Part shown: one piece after another, positions 51,622-59,243 of the stretch
Layout: the number at the start of each line of letters is the position of its first letter
How positions within the stretch are numbered: the first letter of the stretch is position 1
NCBI RefSeq assembly: GCF_002163675.1
Contig: NZ_CP019334.1
Coordinates: 2,957,501 to 3,021,500 of the forward strand
DNA length: 64,000 bases
DNA from: Polaribacter sp. SA4-12
GTDB taxonomy: Bacteria; Bacteroidota; Bacteroidia; Flavobacteriales; Flavobacteriaceae
Direction: 5' to 3'
Translations under genes and position numbers: made by a program
The notes under the pieces: generated by a model
Seen by the model: only the letters and a program-made list of their open reading frames with translations
What the model was told of the DNA's origin: nothing
Databases searched by the model: none

Positions 51622-53439
51622 ATGACACGAAATAAATTTTTAATTATTGCTCTTTTAGCATTGTCTATGGCTTCTTTTTCTCAGGAAAAAAAGGAGGTTC
51701 AAGAATTAGATACAGTTTTAATAAAATCTTCTAGAATAGATTTACCTTTTAAAGCGAACTCTAGAACGATTAATGTTATTACATCTAAAGTTATAAAAAA
51801 TAGTGCAGCTACAAATGTTGCCGATTTATTACAACAAGTTGCAGGTGTAGATATTAGAAGAAGAGGAACTGCAGGTAGTCAAGCAGATTTATATATTAGA
51901 GGTGGTGGTTTTGATCAAACGTTACTTTTAATTGATGGTATTAAAATGGATGATTCTCAAACAGGACATCACACATTAAATGCTGCTTTACCTATTGAGC
52001 TTATTGAAAGAATAGAAGTTATTAAAGGTCCAGCTGCTAGAGTCTTCGGTCAGAATGCATTTACTGGAGCAATAAATATTGTAACTAAAAAGAAATTAGC
52101 AAACACCGTTTCTGCAAATATTGAAGTTGGTTCTTTTGGTCAAATTAATCGCTCTATTACTGTTGGAAAAGAATATGAAAATACTTCTATTATAGCACAC
52201 GTAGGTGTTTTACAGTCGAATGGTTATAGACATAATTCAGATTTTGAAAATAAAAATTATGTATTAAAAGGAACTTTCAATAAGAAAAAACAACCTATAG
52301 AAGTATTAGCTACTTTTTTCGATAAAAAATTCGGAGCAAATGGATTCTATGCAAGTGCAACTGCTACAGAACAATATGAAGAAACGCAGAGTAGTTTATT
52401 AGGTGCTTCTACTACTTTTAAAACAGAAAAGTTTAAAATTACGCCAAGAGTTTATTGGAAAAGAGGGCAAGACGACTATGTTTATATTAGAGATAACCCA
52501 AGTGTTTATAGAAACTTACATATTACAAATAAAGTAGGTGTAGAAACAAACGCGTCTTACACATCAGATTTAGGTATTACTGGTTTTGGTGTAGATATTT
52601 CTAGAGTTTTTATCAGTAGTAATAATTTAGGAAACAGAAATAGAACGATGGCAAATTTGTTTTTAGAACACCGTTTTAAATTTGCAGATGGTCAAATAGA
52701 TGTTACTCCAGGAGTTGCTGTTACTTATTTTTCTGATTTTAAATTCCATGCTTTTCCAGGGTTGGATATTGGTTTTAAATTGTCTGATAATTTAAAAGCG
52801 TATGGTAACTTAGGTGCTACTTACAGAATACCTACATATACAGATTTGTATTATAATGATAGAAGTACAATTGGTAATCCGAACTTAAAACCAGAAGAAG
52901 CGTTTGCTCAAGAAATTGGATTAAAATATAATTCAGAAAGATTTACAGCTTCTGTAGCAATTTTTAATAGAGATGCAGATAATTTAATCGATTTTATTAG
53001 ACCAGATGTAACATCAAAGTATGAAGCAACAAATATTGCAAAAGTAAATACACAAGGTTTTGAGTTTAATGCAGATTATCGTTTTAAATTAAATGACTTT
53101 AACCAGACTTTATCTTTTGGATATAATTTTTTAAATGATGATATTTTAGATCAGAATAAAGATTTATCTCGTTATTCTTTAAACACATTAAAACATCAGT
53201 TTATAACACGTTTTACAAGTAAATTGTTTAAAAATGTAAGACAAAATATTATTTATAAACATGCAGAAAGAACTGTCGGTACAAGTTATAATGTTTGGGA
53301 TGCTTCTGTAATTGTAGATTTTAATAAATTTAGCTTTACAGCTACTGCTAATAATATTTTTGATGCAGACTATATAGAATCTGGTTTTGTACCAATGCCA
53401 CCAAGTAATGTTTTATTTGGATTGCGTTATAGTTTCTAA
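51622..53439 (+). CDS. TonB-dependent receptor, BtuB-like, MocR-linked
   Basis: A 605-residue receptor with a signal peptide (1-20, ending ASFSQ), a TonB-box-like region (ELDTVLIKSSR), the plug (~40-155: ATNVADLLQQVAGVDIRRRG, LYIRGGGFDQTLLLIDGIKM, EVIKGPAARVFGQNAFTGAI) and a barrel ending NVLFGLRYSF. It has no carboxypeptidase-like domain and no SusD partner, and it is small for a Bacteroidota receptor, so it more likely imports a vitamin, metal chelate or other small compound than a polysaccharide. The ligand is unknown; the divergent MocR gene hints at a vitamin B6 or amino-acid-linked compound. Confidence 0.9.
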   Translation: MTRNKFLIIALLALSMASFSQEKKEVQELDTVLIKSSRIDLPFKANSRTINVITSKVIKNSAATNVADLLQQVAGVDIRRRGTAGSQADLYIRGGGFDQTLLLIDGIKMDDSQTGHHTLNAALPIELIERIEVIKGPAARVFGQNAFTGAINIVTKKKLANTVSANIEVGSFGQINRSITVGKEYENTSIIAHVGVLQSNGYRHNSDFENKNYVLKGTFNKKKQPIEVLATFFDKKFGANGFYASATATEQYEETQSSLLGASTTFKTEKFKITPRVYWKRGQDDYVYIRDNPSVYRNLHITNKVGVETNASYTSDLGITGFGVDISRVFISSNNLGNRNRTMANLFLEHRFKFADGQIDVTPGVAVTYFSDFKFHAFPGLDIGFKLSDNLKAYGNLGATYRIPTYTDLYYNDRSTIGNPNLKPEEAFAQEIGLKYNSERFTASVAIFNRDADNLIDFIRPDVTSKYEATNIAKVNTQGFEFNADYRFKLNDFNQTLSFGYNFLNDDILDQNKDLSRYSLNTLKHQFITRFTSKLFKNVRQNIIYKHAERTVGTSYNVWDASVIVDFNKFSFTATANNIFDADYIESGFVPMPPSNVLFGLRYSF

Positions 53440-53463
53440 AGAAGACGTTTATATAAAAATTAA

Positions 53464-53502
53464 AAAAAGCCTTGATACATTTGTATCAAGGCTTTTTGTT
53501 TT
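53464..53502 (+). terminator. Terminator after TonB receptor
   Basis: A perfect 15-bp stem AAAAAGCCTTGATAC / GTATCAAGGCTTTTT with an ATTT loop and T-run. Confidence 0.9.
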
Positions 53503-53755
53503 TTAAAATTATTGAAAATTTTATGTAACAAAATCAAGTTTTAAACTACTAATAATAGAAGCTCAACCACACTTTAACTCTTCAATACTTTTATTTCTAG
53601 GATAAAATGGTATTAATTGAAGTTTGAAATCATCAAAAAACAGCGCATTTAAAAGTTGATTTCAGTAAAAAAGAGTTTCTCTTTATATTGATAAAATAAG
53701 TGGTCTTATTTAGTCAAAAACCTTTATATTTAATCACTTTTAAAACGAACTTGCT
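53503..53755. other. Intergenic region before the NfeD-like/flotillin pair
   Basis: No gene, tRNA or clear repeat is visible. A near-match to the -7 element (TATATTTA) lies about 25-30 bases before the first ATG. Confidence 0.4.
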
Positions 53756-54328
53756 ATGATGGAATGGTTTCAAGAATTGTCGTCTTTTCAAAAGACGTAT
53801 TGGATAATTACGGGGATTTCTACCTTTATCTTTATTATCGTATTAATCAGTACTTTTATTGGTGCAGATGCAGATGATATTGGTGATGTAGATGCAGAAA
53901 TAGAAGCAGATACAGGTGCTGGTTTTCAATTTTTTACATTGAAAAATTTAGTAGCATTCTTTACTATTTTTGGTTGGAGCGGAATTTCAAGTATAGATGC
54001 AGGAAATTCAAAAACTACAACAATTATTATTTCACTTCTTTGTGGTTTGGCAATGATGTTTGTAATGGCAGCAATGTTTTATTACATCAGTAAATTAACT
54101 TCTAGTGGAACTTTAAAAATGAAAAATGCTTTAAATACTATTGGAGAAGTTTATTTAACTGTAGGAGCAAAAAGATCAAGTATCGGAAAAGTACAAGTAA
54201 AAGTGCAGGGAGCGTTAAGAGAATTAGACGCTTTAACAGATTATGATGAAGACTTAACACAAGGAAATGTCATAAAAGTGATTGAAGTAACAAACAACGG
54301 AATATTAATTATAGAACCTCAAAAATAA
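53756..54328 (+). CDS. NfeD-like/OB-fold membrane protein (YqiJ-type)
   Basis: A 190-residue protein with an N-terminal helix (~15-33), two central helices (~58-110) and a C-terminal OB-fold-like domain (~125-190; GEVYLTVGAKRSSIGKVQVKV, VIKVIEVTNNGILIIEPQK). It fits the NfeD/YqiJ group, which lies beside flotillin genes and is thought to work with it in membrane microdomains. The flotillin gene follows after ten bases. Confidence 0.82.
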   Translation: MMEWFQELSSFQKTYWIITGISTFIFIIVLISTFIGADADDIGDVDAEIEADTGAGFQFFTLKNLVAFFTIFGWSGISSIDAGNSKTTTIIISLLCGLAMMFVMAAMFYYISKLTSSGTLKMKNALNTIGEVYLTVGAKRSSIGKVQVKVQGALRELDALTDYDEDLTQGNVIKVIEVTNNGILIIEPQK

Positions 54329-54338
54329 TAAAAAAACT

Positions 54339-55994
54339 ATGCTAAATTTAATGATATTACAAGCTAGCCAATTTGCTGGATTAATTGGAATCGGAATTGC
54401 TATTCTATTCATTTTTATATTGCTTGTTGCAATGGTAAAACGATACAAAAGGTGTCCTTCAGATAGAATTTTGGTTGTTTATGGAAAAGTTAGTGGGGGA
54501 GAATCTGCGAAGTGTATTCATGGTGGAGCCGCATTTATTTTTCCTGTAATTCAAGATTATCAGTTTTTAGATTTAACACCAATTTCTATAGAAGTGAATT
54601 TGGTAAACGCACTTTCTAAACAAAATATTCGTGTAAATGTACCTTCAAGGTTTACAATTGGAGTTTCTACAGAACCAGGAATCATGCAAAATGCAGCTGA
54701 ACGTTTATTAGGTTTAGCACAAGCTGATATTCAAGAATTAGCACAAGAAATCATTTTTGGTCAATTACGTTTGGTAGTTGCATCTATGGATATCGAAGAA
54801 ATAAATTCTGATAGAGATAAATTTTTAACGAATATTTCTAAATCTGTAGAATCAGAATTAAAGAAAGTTGGTTTAAAATTAATCAACGTAAATATTACAG
54901 ATATTGTTGATGAATCTGGTTATATAGAAGCTTTAGGTAAGGAAGCAGCGGCACATGCAATTAACGCAGCACGTAAATCTGTAGCAGAAAAAACGAGAGA
55001 TGGTTCTATTGGTGTAGCAGATGCTGTACAAGATGAAAGAATTAAAGTATCTCAGTTACAAGCAATGGCAAAAATTGGAGAAGCAAAAGCGGCTCAAAAT
55101 GAAAGAACGCTAGTTGCAGCTTCAATGGCAGAAGCAAAAATTGGAGAAGCAAATGCTAATCAAAATGAGAGAGTACAAACAGCAAATGCGATTGCATTAG
55201 CAAAAATTGGAGAAGCAGAAGCGTTAAAAGCAGAAAGAATTAAAACTTCTGAAGCAGATGCACTTGCGATAACGGGAGAAAATACCGCTAAAATTTCTAT
55301 TGCAGAATCAGATGCTTTAAGAAGAGAAAGAGAAGCTGAAGCAGAAAAAAGAGCAATTGCAACAGAAAAAGTACAAGCAGCAAAAGCACTAGAAGAAGCA
55401 TATGCAGCAGAGCAAGAGGCAGAAAATGCACGTGCATCTAGAGATAAAGCTACAAAATATGCAGATATTGTTATTCCTGCAGAAATTGCAAAAGCGAAAG
55501 TAGAGATTGATGCAGAAGCGCAAGCAGAAAATATTAGAAGAATTGCAAAAGGTGATGCAGATGCTATTTTCTTAAAAGCAGAGGCAGAAGCAAATGGTTT
55601 GTATGAAGTTTTAACAAAGCAAGCAGCTGGTTTCGATCAAATTGTAAAAGCAGCTGGAAACAATTCTCAAAATGCAGCATTATTATTAATTGCAGATAAA
55701 TTGCCAGAATTAGTTAAGATACAAGCAGAAGCAATTAAAAATATTAAGATTGATAAAGTTACTGTTTGGGAAAATGGAGGAGGAAAAGACGGAAAAACAT
55801 CTACTTCTAACTTTATTTCTGGAATGTATAAAGCAGTTCCGCCTTTACAAGAAATGTTTAATATGGCAGGAATGGAATTGCCTAATTATCTAAAAGGAAA
55901 AAATATTCCTGCAGAAGAAATCTCTACCGAAGAAACTACTGAGGTTATAGCATCTACAGAGGTTACTGAGACTAAAGATAATTTACCTGCTTAA
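54339..55994 (+). CDS. Flotillin family protein
   Basis: A 551-residue flotillin. An N-terminal transmembrane helix (~10-32) is followed by an SPFH/band 7 domain (~40-210, with VYGKVSGGESAKCIHGGAAF and LGLAQADIQELAQEIIFG), then a long helical region with Ala-Glu repeats (~215-420, EAKAAQNERTLVAASMAEAK type) and a more variable tail. Such proteins scaffold membrane microdomains and may affect fluidity and envelope stress. The NfeD-like partner is upstream. A strong terminator follows. Confidence 0.94.
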   Translation: MLNLMILQASQFAGLIGIGIAILFIFILLVAMVKRYKRCPSDRILVVYGKVSGGESAKCIHGGAAFIFPVIQDYQFLDLTPISIEVNLVNALSKQNIRVNVPSRFTIGVSTEPGIMQNAAERLLGLAQADIQELAQEIIFGQLRLVVASMDIEEINSDRDKFLTNISKSVESELKKVGLKLINVNITDIVDESGYIEALGKEAAAHAINAARKSVAEKTRDGSIGVADAVQDERIKVSQLQAMAKIGEAKAAQNERTLVAASMAEAKIGEANANQNERVQTANAIALAKIGEAEALKAERIKTSEADALAITGENTAKISIAESDALRREREAEAEKRAIATEKVQAAKALEEAYAAEQEAENARASRDKATKYADIVIPAEIAKAKVEIDAEAQAENIRRIAKGDADAIFLKAEAEANGLYEVLTKQAAGFDQIVKAAGNNSQNAALLLIADKLPELVKIQAEAIKNIKIDKVTVWENGGGKDGKTSTSNFISGMYKAVPPLQEMFNMAGMELPNYLKGKNIPAEEISTEETTEVIASTEVTETKDNLPA

Positions 55995-56023
55995 GAATAA
56001 CAATACTTAGTTTTTAGATATTA

Positions 56024-56058
56024 GCCATCATTCAACTTTTTGAATGATGGCTTTTTTT
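56024..56058 (+). terminator. Terminator after flotillin
   Basis: A perfect 12-bp stem GCCATCATTCAA / TTGAATGATGGC with a CTTT loop and a T-run. Confidence 0.9.
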
Positions 56059-56219
56059 ATCAACTATTTATTTTGACAGAAATGTAGTTATTCGTTTCTT
56101 ATTACTTCAAAATATATTGGTAAAAAAAATGTCTAAAAATGATTAAATGGGTATAACTACTTAGTAATAATGAGTTAGTTTTTAGTAACTTGCCGGTGTT
56201 AAACAACTAATTCCCCAAT

Positions 56220-56375
56220 ATGAAAGCGTGTCCTAAATGTAAATCTGTGTCTAGGCATAGAATGAGAAGAGGAGCGTTTGCTAGAATAGTGCCAGGGTCA
56301 AGAGCTTATGCTTGCGATAAGTGTAATACACAGTATACTTGGTTTCCTTTTATCAATCGTTCTTTAAGAGTTTAA
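56220..56375 (+). CDS. 51-residue zinc-ribbon protein, copy 1
   Basis: A short gene encoding 51 residues. It has two CxxC knuckles, C4/C7 (CPKCKS) and C32/C35 (ACDKCN), 25 residues apart, and a basic stretch (HRMRRGAF) between; the C terminus is WFPFINRS. It shares 31 of 51 residues with the next gene, including both knuckles and FINRS. I do not recognise a named family. The pattern suggests a zinc-binding, possibly ribosome- or nucleic-acid-associated protein, by inference only. The gene has its own terminator. Confidence 0.82.
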   Translation: MKACPKCKSVSRHRMRRGAFARIVPGSRAYACDKCNTQYTWFPFINRSLRV

Positions 56376-56380
56376 AAAAA

Positions 56381-56406
56381 GCCTCACAAACGTGAGGCTT
56401 TTTTTA
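56381..56406 (+). terminator. Terminator after zinc-ribbon copy 1
   Basis: Stem GCCTCAC (56381-56387) / GTGAGGC (56392-56398) with a T-run. It is nearly the same as the terminator of copy 2. Confidence 0.9.
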
Positions 56407-56553
56407 TTCGAATTTGTCTTATTATAGTATGTTTTTAGAGGTGTTAGCATATAAAACAATTAGAAGAAATAAAATATAAATTAGTTAATTTGGAATAAGT
56501 TTATTTTAGTCGCTTTTAGTAGATTGCAGACGTAAAATAAATAGTTTTCTAAT

Positions 56554-56709
56554 ATGATATCTTGCCCAAAATGTAAATCTGAATCTAATCACAGAATGAA
56601 AAGAGGTGCGTTTGCTAAATTAATTCCAAGAACAAAAGCTTTTGCTTGCGACAAGTGTAATGTAGAATATATTTGGGTTTCTTTTATCAATCGTTCTTTC
56701 AGTATATAA
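56554..56709 (+). CDS. 51-residue zinc-ribbon protein, copy 2
   Basis: A second gene of the same length as copy 1 and 31/51 identical. It has C4/C7 in SCPKCKSE, C32/C35 in FACDKCNVEY, and the same FINRS end. The start and stop positions and the spacing of the cysteines are conserved. It is a separate transcription unit 178 bases after copy 1, with a similar upstream TTTTAGTAnnTTGC block. Confidence 0.82.
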   Translation: MISCPKCKSESNHRMKRGAFAKLIPRTKAFACDKCNVEYIWVSFINRSFSI

Positions 56710-56713
56710 AAAA

Positions 56714-56742
56714 GAGCCTCACAAATGTGAGGCTCTTTTTTA
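56714..56742. terminator. Terminator between zinc-ribbon copy 2 and rseP
   Basis: Stem GAGCCTCAC (56714-56722) / GTGAGGCTC (56727-56735) with an AAAT loop and A/T-runs on both sides. It can act for both the zinc-ribbon gene and the convergent rseP gene. Confidence 0.88.
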
Positions 56743-56761
56743 TATTATAGTACAAGGTGTT

Positions 56762-58108
56762 TTACTTAAACAGCCTAAAAATATCATTTCCGTTTGCGAA
56801 AAGTAATAGTGCTATTAAAAGAATAAACCCTGTTACTTGTGCGTATTCTAAAAACTTATCTCCTGGTTTTCTACCTGTAATCATTTCCCAAAGGGTAAAC
56901 ACAACGTGTCCTCCATCTAAAGCAGGAATTGGTAGCAGGTTCATAAACCCTAACATAATAGATAAGAATGCTGTAATGTTCCAGAATGCTTCTGCGCTCC
57001 ATTCAGAAGGGAAAATACTTCCAATAGAAATAAAACCACCCAAACCTTTATAAGCACCGGTACTCGGATTAAATATCTTCTTTAATTGTTTTATATAATC
57101 TGTAAGTGTTTTTACAGATTTGTTCCATCCTGCAGGAATTGCTTCTGCAAAAGAATACTCAATATTTGCTAAATCATAATAACCCAATTTTTCTAAATCA
57201 TTATAAGAAGTTCCGCCAAAAACCACTCCAATGTTTCCGTAATTAGAGACTTTAACAGGTACTTCTTTTATTTCTTTTTCTCTTTTTAATGTGATAGAAA
57301 TGTTTTGACCCTTGTATTTCGCTATTTCGCTTTTAGCTTGGTCATAGTATAAAACTGGATATCCATTAACGGCAGTTATTATGTCTTTAGGTAGGATATC
57401 TGCTTTAGCATTTAAAGAATCTTTTTGAATTTGTGCAATCACAAAAGGGTATCTAACTGCAATCACAGGACCTGCATCTTTACTTCTGTCAACTAATTGA
57501 GAGATGAAATCTTCAGGAATTTCTTTATCAATAACTAATCCGTTTCTTTCAATCTGAAAATTATTTCCATTTACAAAACCTAATGTTAACTCATTAAATT
57601 TTTTGATTTTTTCACCATCAATAGTCAAAACTTTATCACCAGTTTGTAAACCTAAATTCATTGCTAAAGAATCTTGTACCCAAACTCCATCCTTTACATT
57701 TTCGTTTGGTAAATATTTTTCTCCATACGCATACATTAACATAATGTAGATAAAAATACCTAAAACAAAGTTTACAAAAACTCCACCTAACATTATAATT
57801 AGTCGTTGCCACGCCGGTTTAGAACGGAATTCCCAAGGTTGTGGAGGTAAAGCCATTTGCTCAGTATCCATACTTTCATCGATCATTCCAGATATTTTTA
57901 CATATCCTCCTAATGGAATCCATCCAATACCGTAAACAGTATCTCCAATCTTTTTCTTAAAAATTGAAAATTTATAATCAAAGAATAAGTAGAATTTTTC
58001 TACTCTTGTTTTAAATAATTTTGCAGGGATAAAGTGCCCTAATTCATGCAATACAATCAATAAAGATAAACTTAAGATAAATTGCGATACTTTTATTAAT
58101 ATTTCCAT
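56762..58108 (-). CDS. rseP: Site-2 protease RseP (RIP metalloprotease)
   Basis: A 448-residue intramembrane zinc protease that cleaves anti-sigma factors and signal-peptide remnants. HExxH is H21-E22-H25 in VLHELGHFIPAK; PDZ domains lie at ~130-300 (GLQTGDKVLTIDGEKIKKF, KADILPKDIITAVNGYP), and the LDG motif is in PIPALDGGHVVF near residue 405. Four membrane segments are predicted. The usual dxr or cdsA neighbours are absent; it is divergent from a SCO gene and has a clear -7 element. Confidence 0.95.
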   Translation of the reverse strand: MEILIKVSQFILSLSLLIVLHELGHFIPAKLFKTRVEKFYLFFDYKFSIFKKKIGDTVYGIGWIPLGGYVKISGMIDESMDTEQMALPPQPWEFRSKPAWQRLIIMLGGVFVNFVLGIFIYIMLMYAYGEKYLPNENVKDGVWVQDSLAMNLGLQTGDKVLTIDGEKIKKFNELTLGFVNGNNFQIERNGLVIDKEIPEDFISQLVDRSKDAGPVIAVRYPFVIAQIQKDSLNAKADILPKDIITAVNGYPVLYYDQAKSEIAKYKGQNISITLKREKEIKEVPVKVSNYGNIGVVFGGTSYNDLEKLGYYDLANIEYSFAEAIPAGWNKSVKTLTDYIKQLKKIFNPSTGAYKGLGGFISIGSIFPSEWSAEAFWNITAFLSIMLGFMNLLPIPALDGGHVVFTLWEMITGRKPGDKFLEYAQVTGFILLIALLLFANGNDIFRLFK

Positions 58109-58137
58109 TCAGCGTTAAATCATAATTAAAATAGTCG

Positions 58138-58145
58138 CAAATGTA
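58138..58145 (-). promoter_or_regulatory. Candidate -7 element for rseP
   Basis: Reads TACATTTG on the minus strand, 30 bases before the ATG. Confidence 0.55.
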
Positions 58146-58253
58146 CGTTTTTAAAGAGAGTATAAAAAGGGCTAATAGAACTTGGTTTTTATTTTAACAA
58201 AGATTTTAGAAAGTATTTGTTTTTGTTTGTTTTTCTGTGGGATTTTTAAGTCG

Positions 58254-58261
58254 TAAATTTG
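58254..58261 (+). promoter_or_regulatory. Candidate -7 element for the SCO gene
   Basis: TAAATTTG, an exact TAnnTTTG match 19 bases before the ATG. Confidence 0.5.
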
Positions 58262-58280
58262 TACTTATATAAAATGTTTT

Positions 58281-58961
58281 ATGGAGCTAAAATTCTTTAA
58301 AAAGTCTATACCTACGCTTATCTTCTTCGTAGTATTTTCTGCAGTTGCACTCACCGTTTTTTATCACCTTTTAAAAGTTGATAATCATCTTAAAATTTAT
58401 AATCCTATAGATGTAAACCCTAGATTGGTTGATGAAAGTATGTTGCATGTTCAAAAAAATCACACGATCGCAGATTTTAAATTGATCAATCAAAATGGAA
58501 AAACGATTACTAATAATGATTATCAAGATAAAATTTATGTAGCAGATTTTTTCTTTACACGTTGCCAAACAATTTGTATTGCTATGGCTTATAATATGAG
58601 TGAGTTGCAAGAATATTATAAAAAGGATAATGATATTAAGTTCTTATCACATTCTGTTACTCCTGTAATGGATAGTGTTTCTGTTTTAAAAGCGTATGCT
58701 GAGAAAAAAGGTGTTATTGATGGTAAATGGAATATAACTACTGGGCCTAAAAAACACATTTACGAACTAGCTAGAAAAAGTTATTTTGCTGTTTTAGATG
58801 AAGGAAATGGAGATGAAAACGACTTTATTCATACAGAGCAATTTGTATTGGTAGACAAAGAAAGACGTATTCGTGGTTATTATGATGGTACAGAGAAAAA
58901 AGACATGAAAAAGCTTAAAGAAGATATTGTTTTGTTAAAACAAGAATATGCTTCGCAATAA
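58281..58961 (+). CDS. SCO1/SenC-family protein, second full copy
   Basis: A 226-residue membrane-anchored SCO protein with its anchor at residues ~10-30. Copper ligands are C95 and C99 in FFFTRCQTICIAMAY and H184 in DFIHTEQFVLVDKERR. It is a paralog of the SCO at the left end (about 55 kb away); it shares the ISNND/ITNND-type strand before the CxxxC. It sits directly upstream of the iron-transport genes and could be involved in another copper protein or in a different redox task. Confidence 0.88.
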   Translation: MELKFFKKSIPTLIFFVVFSAVALTVFYHLLKVDNHLKIYNPIDVNPRLVDESMLHVQKNHTIADFKLINQNGKTITNNDYQDKIYVADFFFTRCQTICIAMAYNMSELQEYYKKDNDIKFLSHSVTPVMDSVSVLKAYAEKKGVIDGKWNITTGPKKHIYELARKSYFAVLDEGNGDENDFIHTEQFVLVDKERRIRGYYDGTEKKDMKKLKEDIVLLKQEYASQ

Positions 58962-58965
58962 CTTG

Positions 58966-58982
58966 TTTAGAATCATTCTAAA
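58966..58982. promoter_or_regulatory. Fur-like 7-1-7 palindrome before feoA
   Basis: TTTAGAATCATTCTAAA is a perfect inverted repeat around a single base. Its form matches 7-1-7 boxes of the Fur/PerR family. It ends five bases before the -7 element of feoA, so a bound repressor would cover the promoter. Confidence 0.7.
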
Positions 58983-58986
58983 TTCT

Positions 58987-58994
58987 TATATTTG
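58987..58994 (+). promoter_or_regulatory. Candidate -7 element for feoAB
   Basis: TATATTTG, an exact TAnnTTTG match 19 bases before the feoA TTG start and directly after the palindrome. Confidence 0.6.
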
Positions 58995-59012
58995 TATCCC
59001 AAATAAAATTCA

Positions 59013-59237
59013 TTGAGTACTATAGCTACATTACGTAAAGGAGAAATAGGATACATTTCTGAAGAATCATTAGATTCTATTCCTCTGAAATTATTGGAAA
59101 TGGGTTGTTTACCTGGTGCGGAGGTTCAATTAGTTCAAATTGCACCTTTAAAAGATCCTTTATATATATGTGTTAATGGTAGTCATTTGGCAATTAGAAA
59201 AGAAACTGCATCTAAAATTATAATCCTGAAAAGCTAA
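59013..59237 (+). CDS. feoA: Ferrous iron transport protein FeoA
   Basis: A 74-residue SH3-fold protein: LRKGEIGYISEESLDSIPLKLLEMGCLPGAEVQLV, then PLYICVNGSHLAIRKETASKIII. It is a small cytosolic partner of FeoB. The start is probably TTG. It is followed by feoB after six bases. A weak upstream ATG alternative is absent. Confidence 0.92.
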   Translation: MSTIATLRKGEIGYISEESLDSIPLKLLEMGCLPGAEVQLVQIAPLKDPLYICVNGSHLAIRKETASKIIILKS

Positions 59238-59243
59238 TCCTAA

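Noticed and set aside
55081..55300. Repeated AKIGEA-type segments in flotillin as a DNA repeat
   Set aside because: They are the usual Ala/Glu heptad-like coiled-coil repeats of flotillins, not an inserted element.
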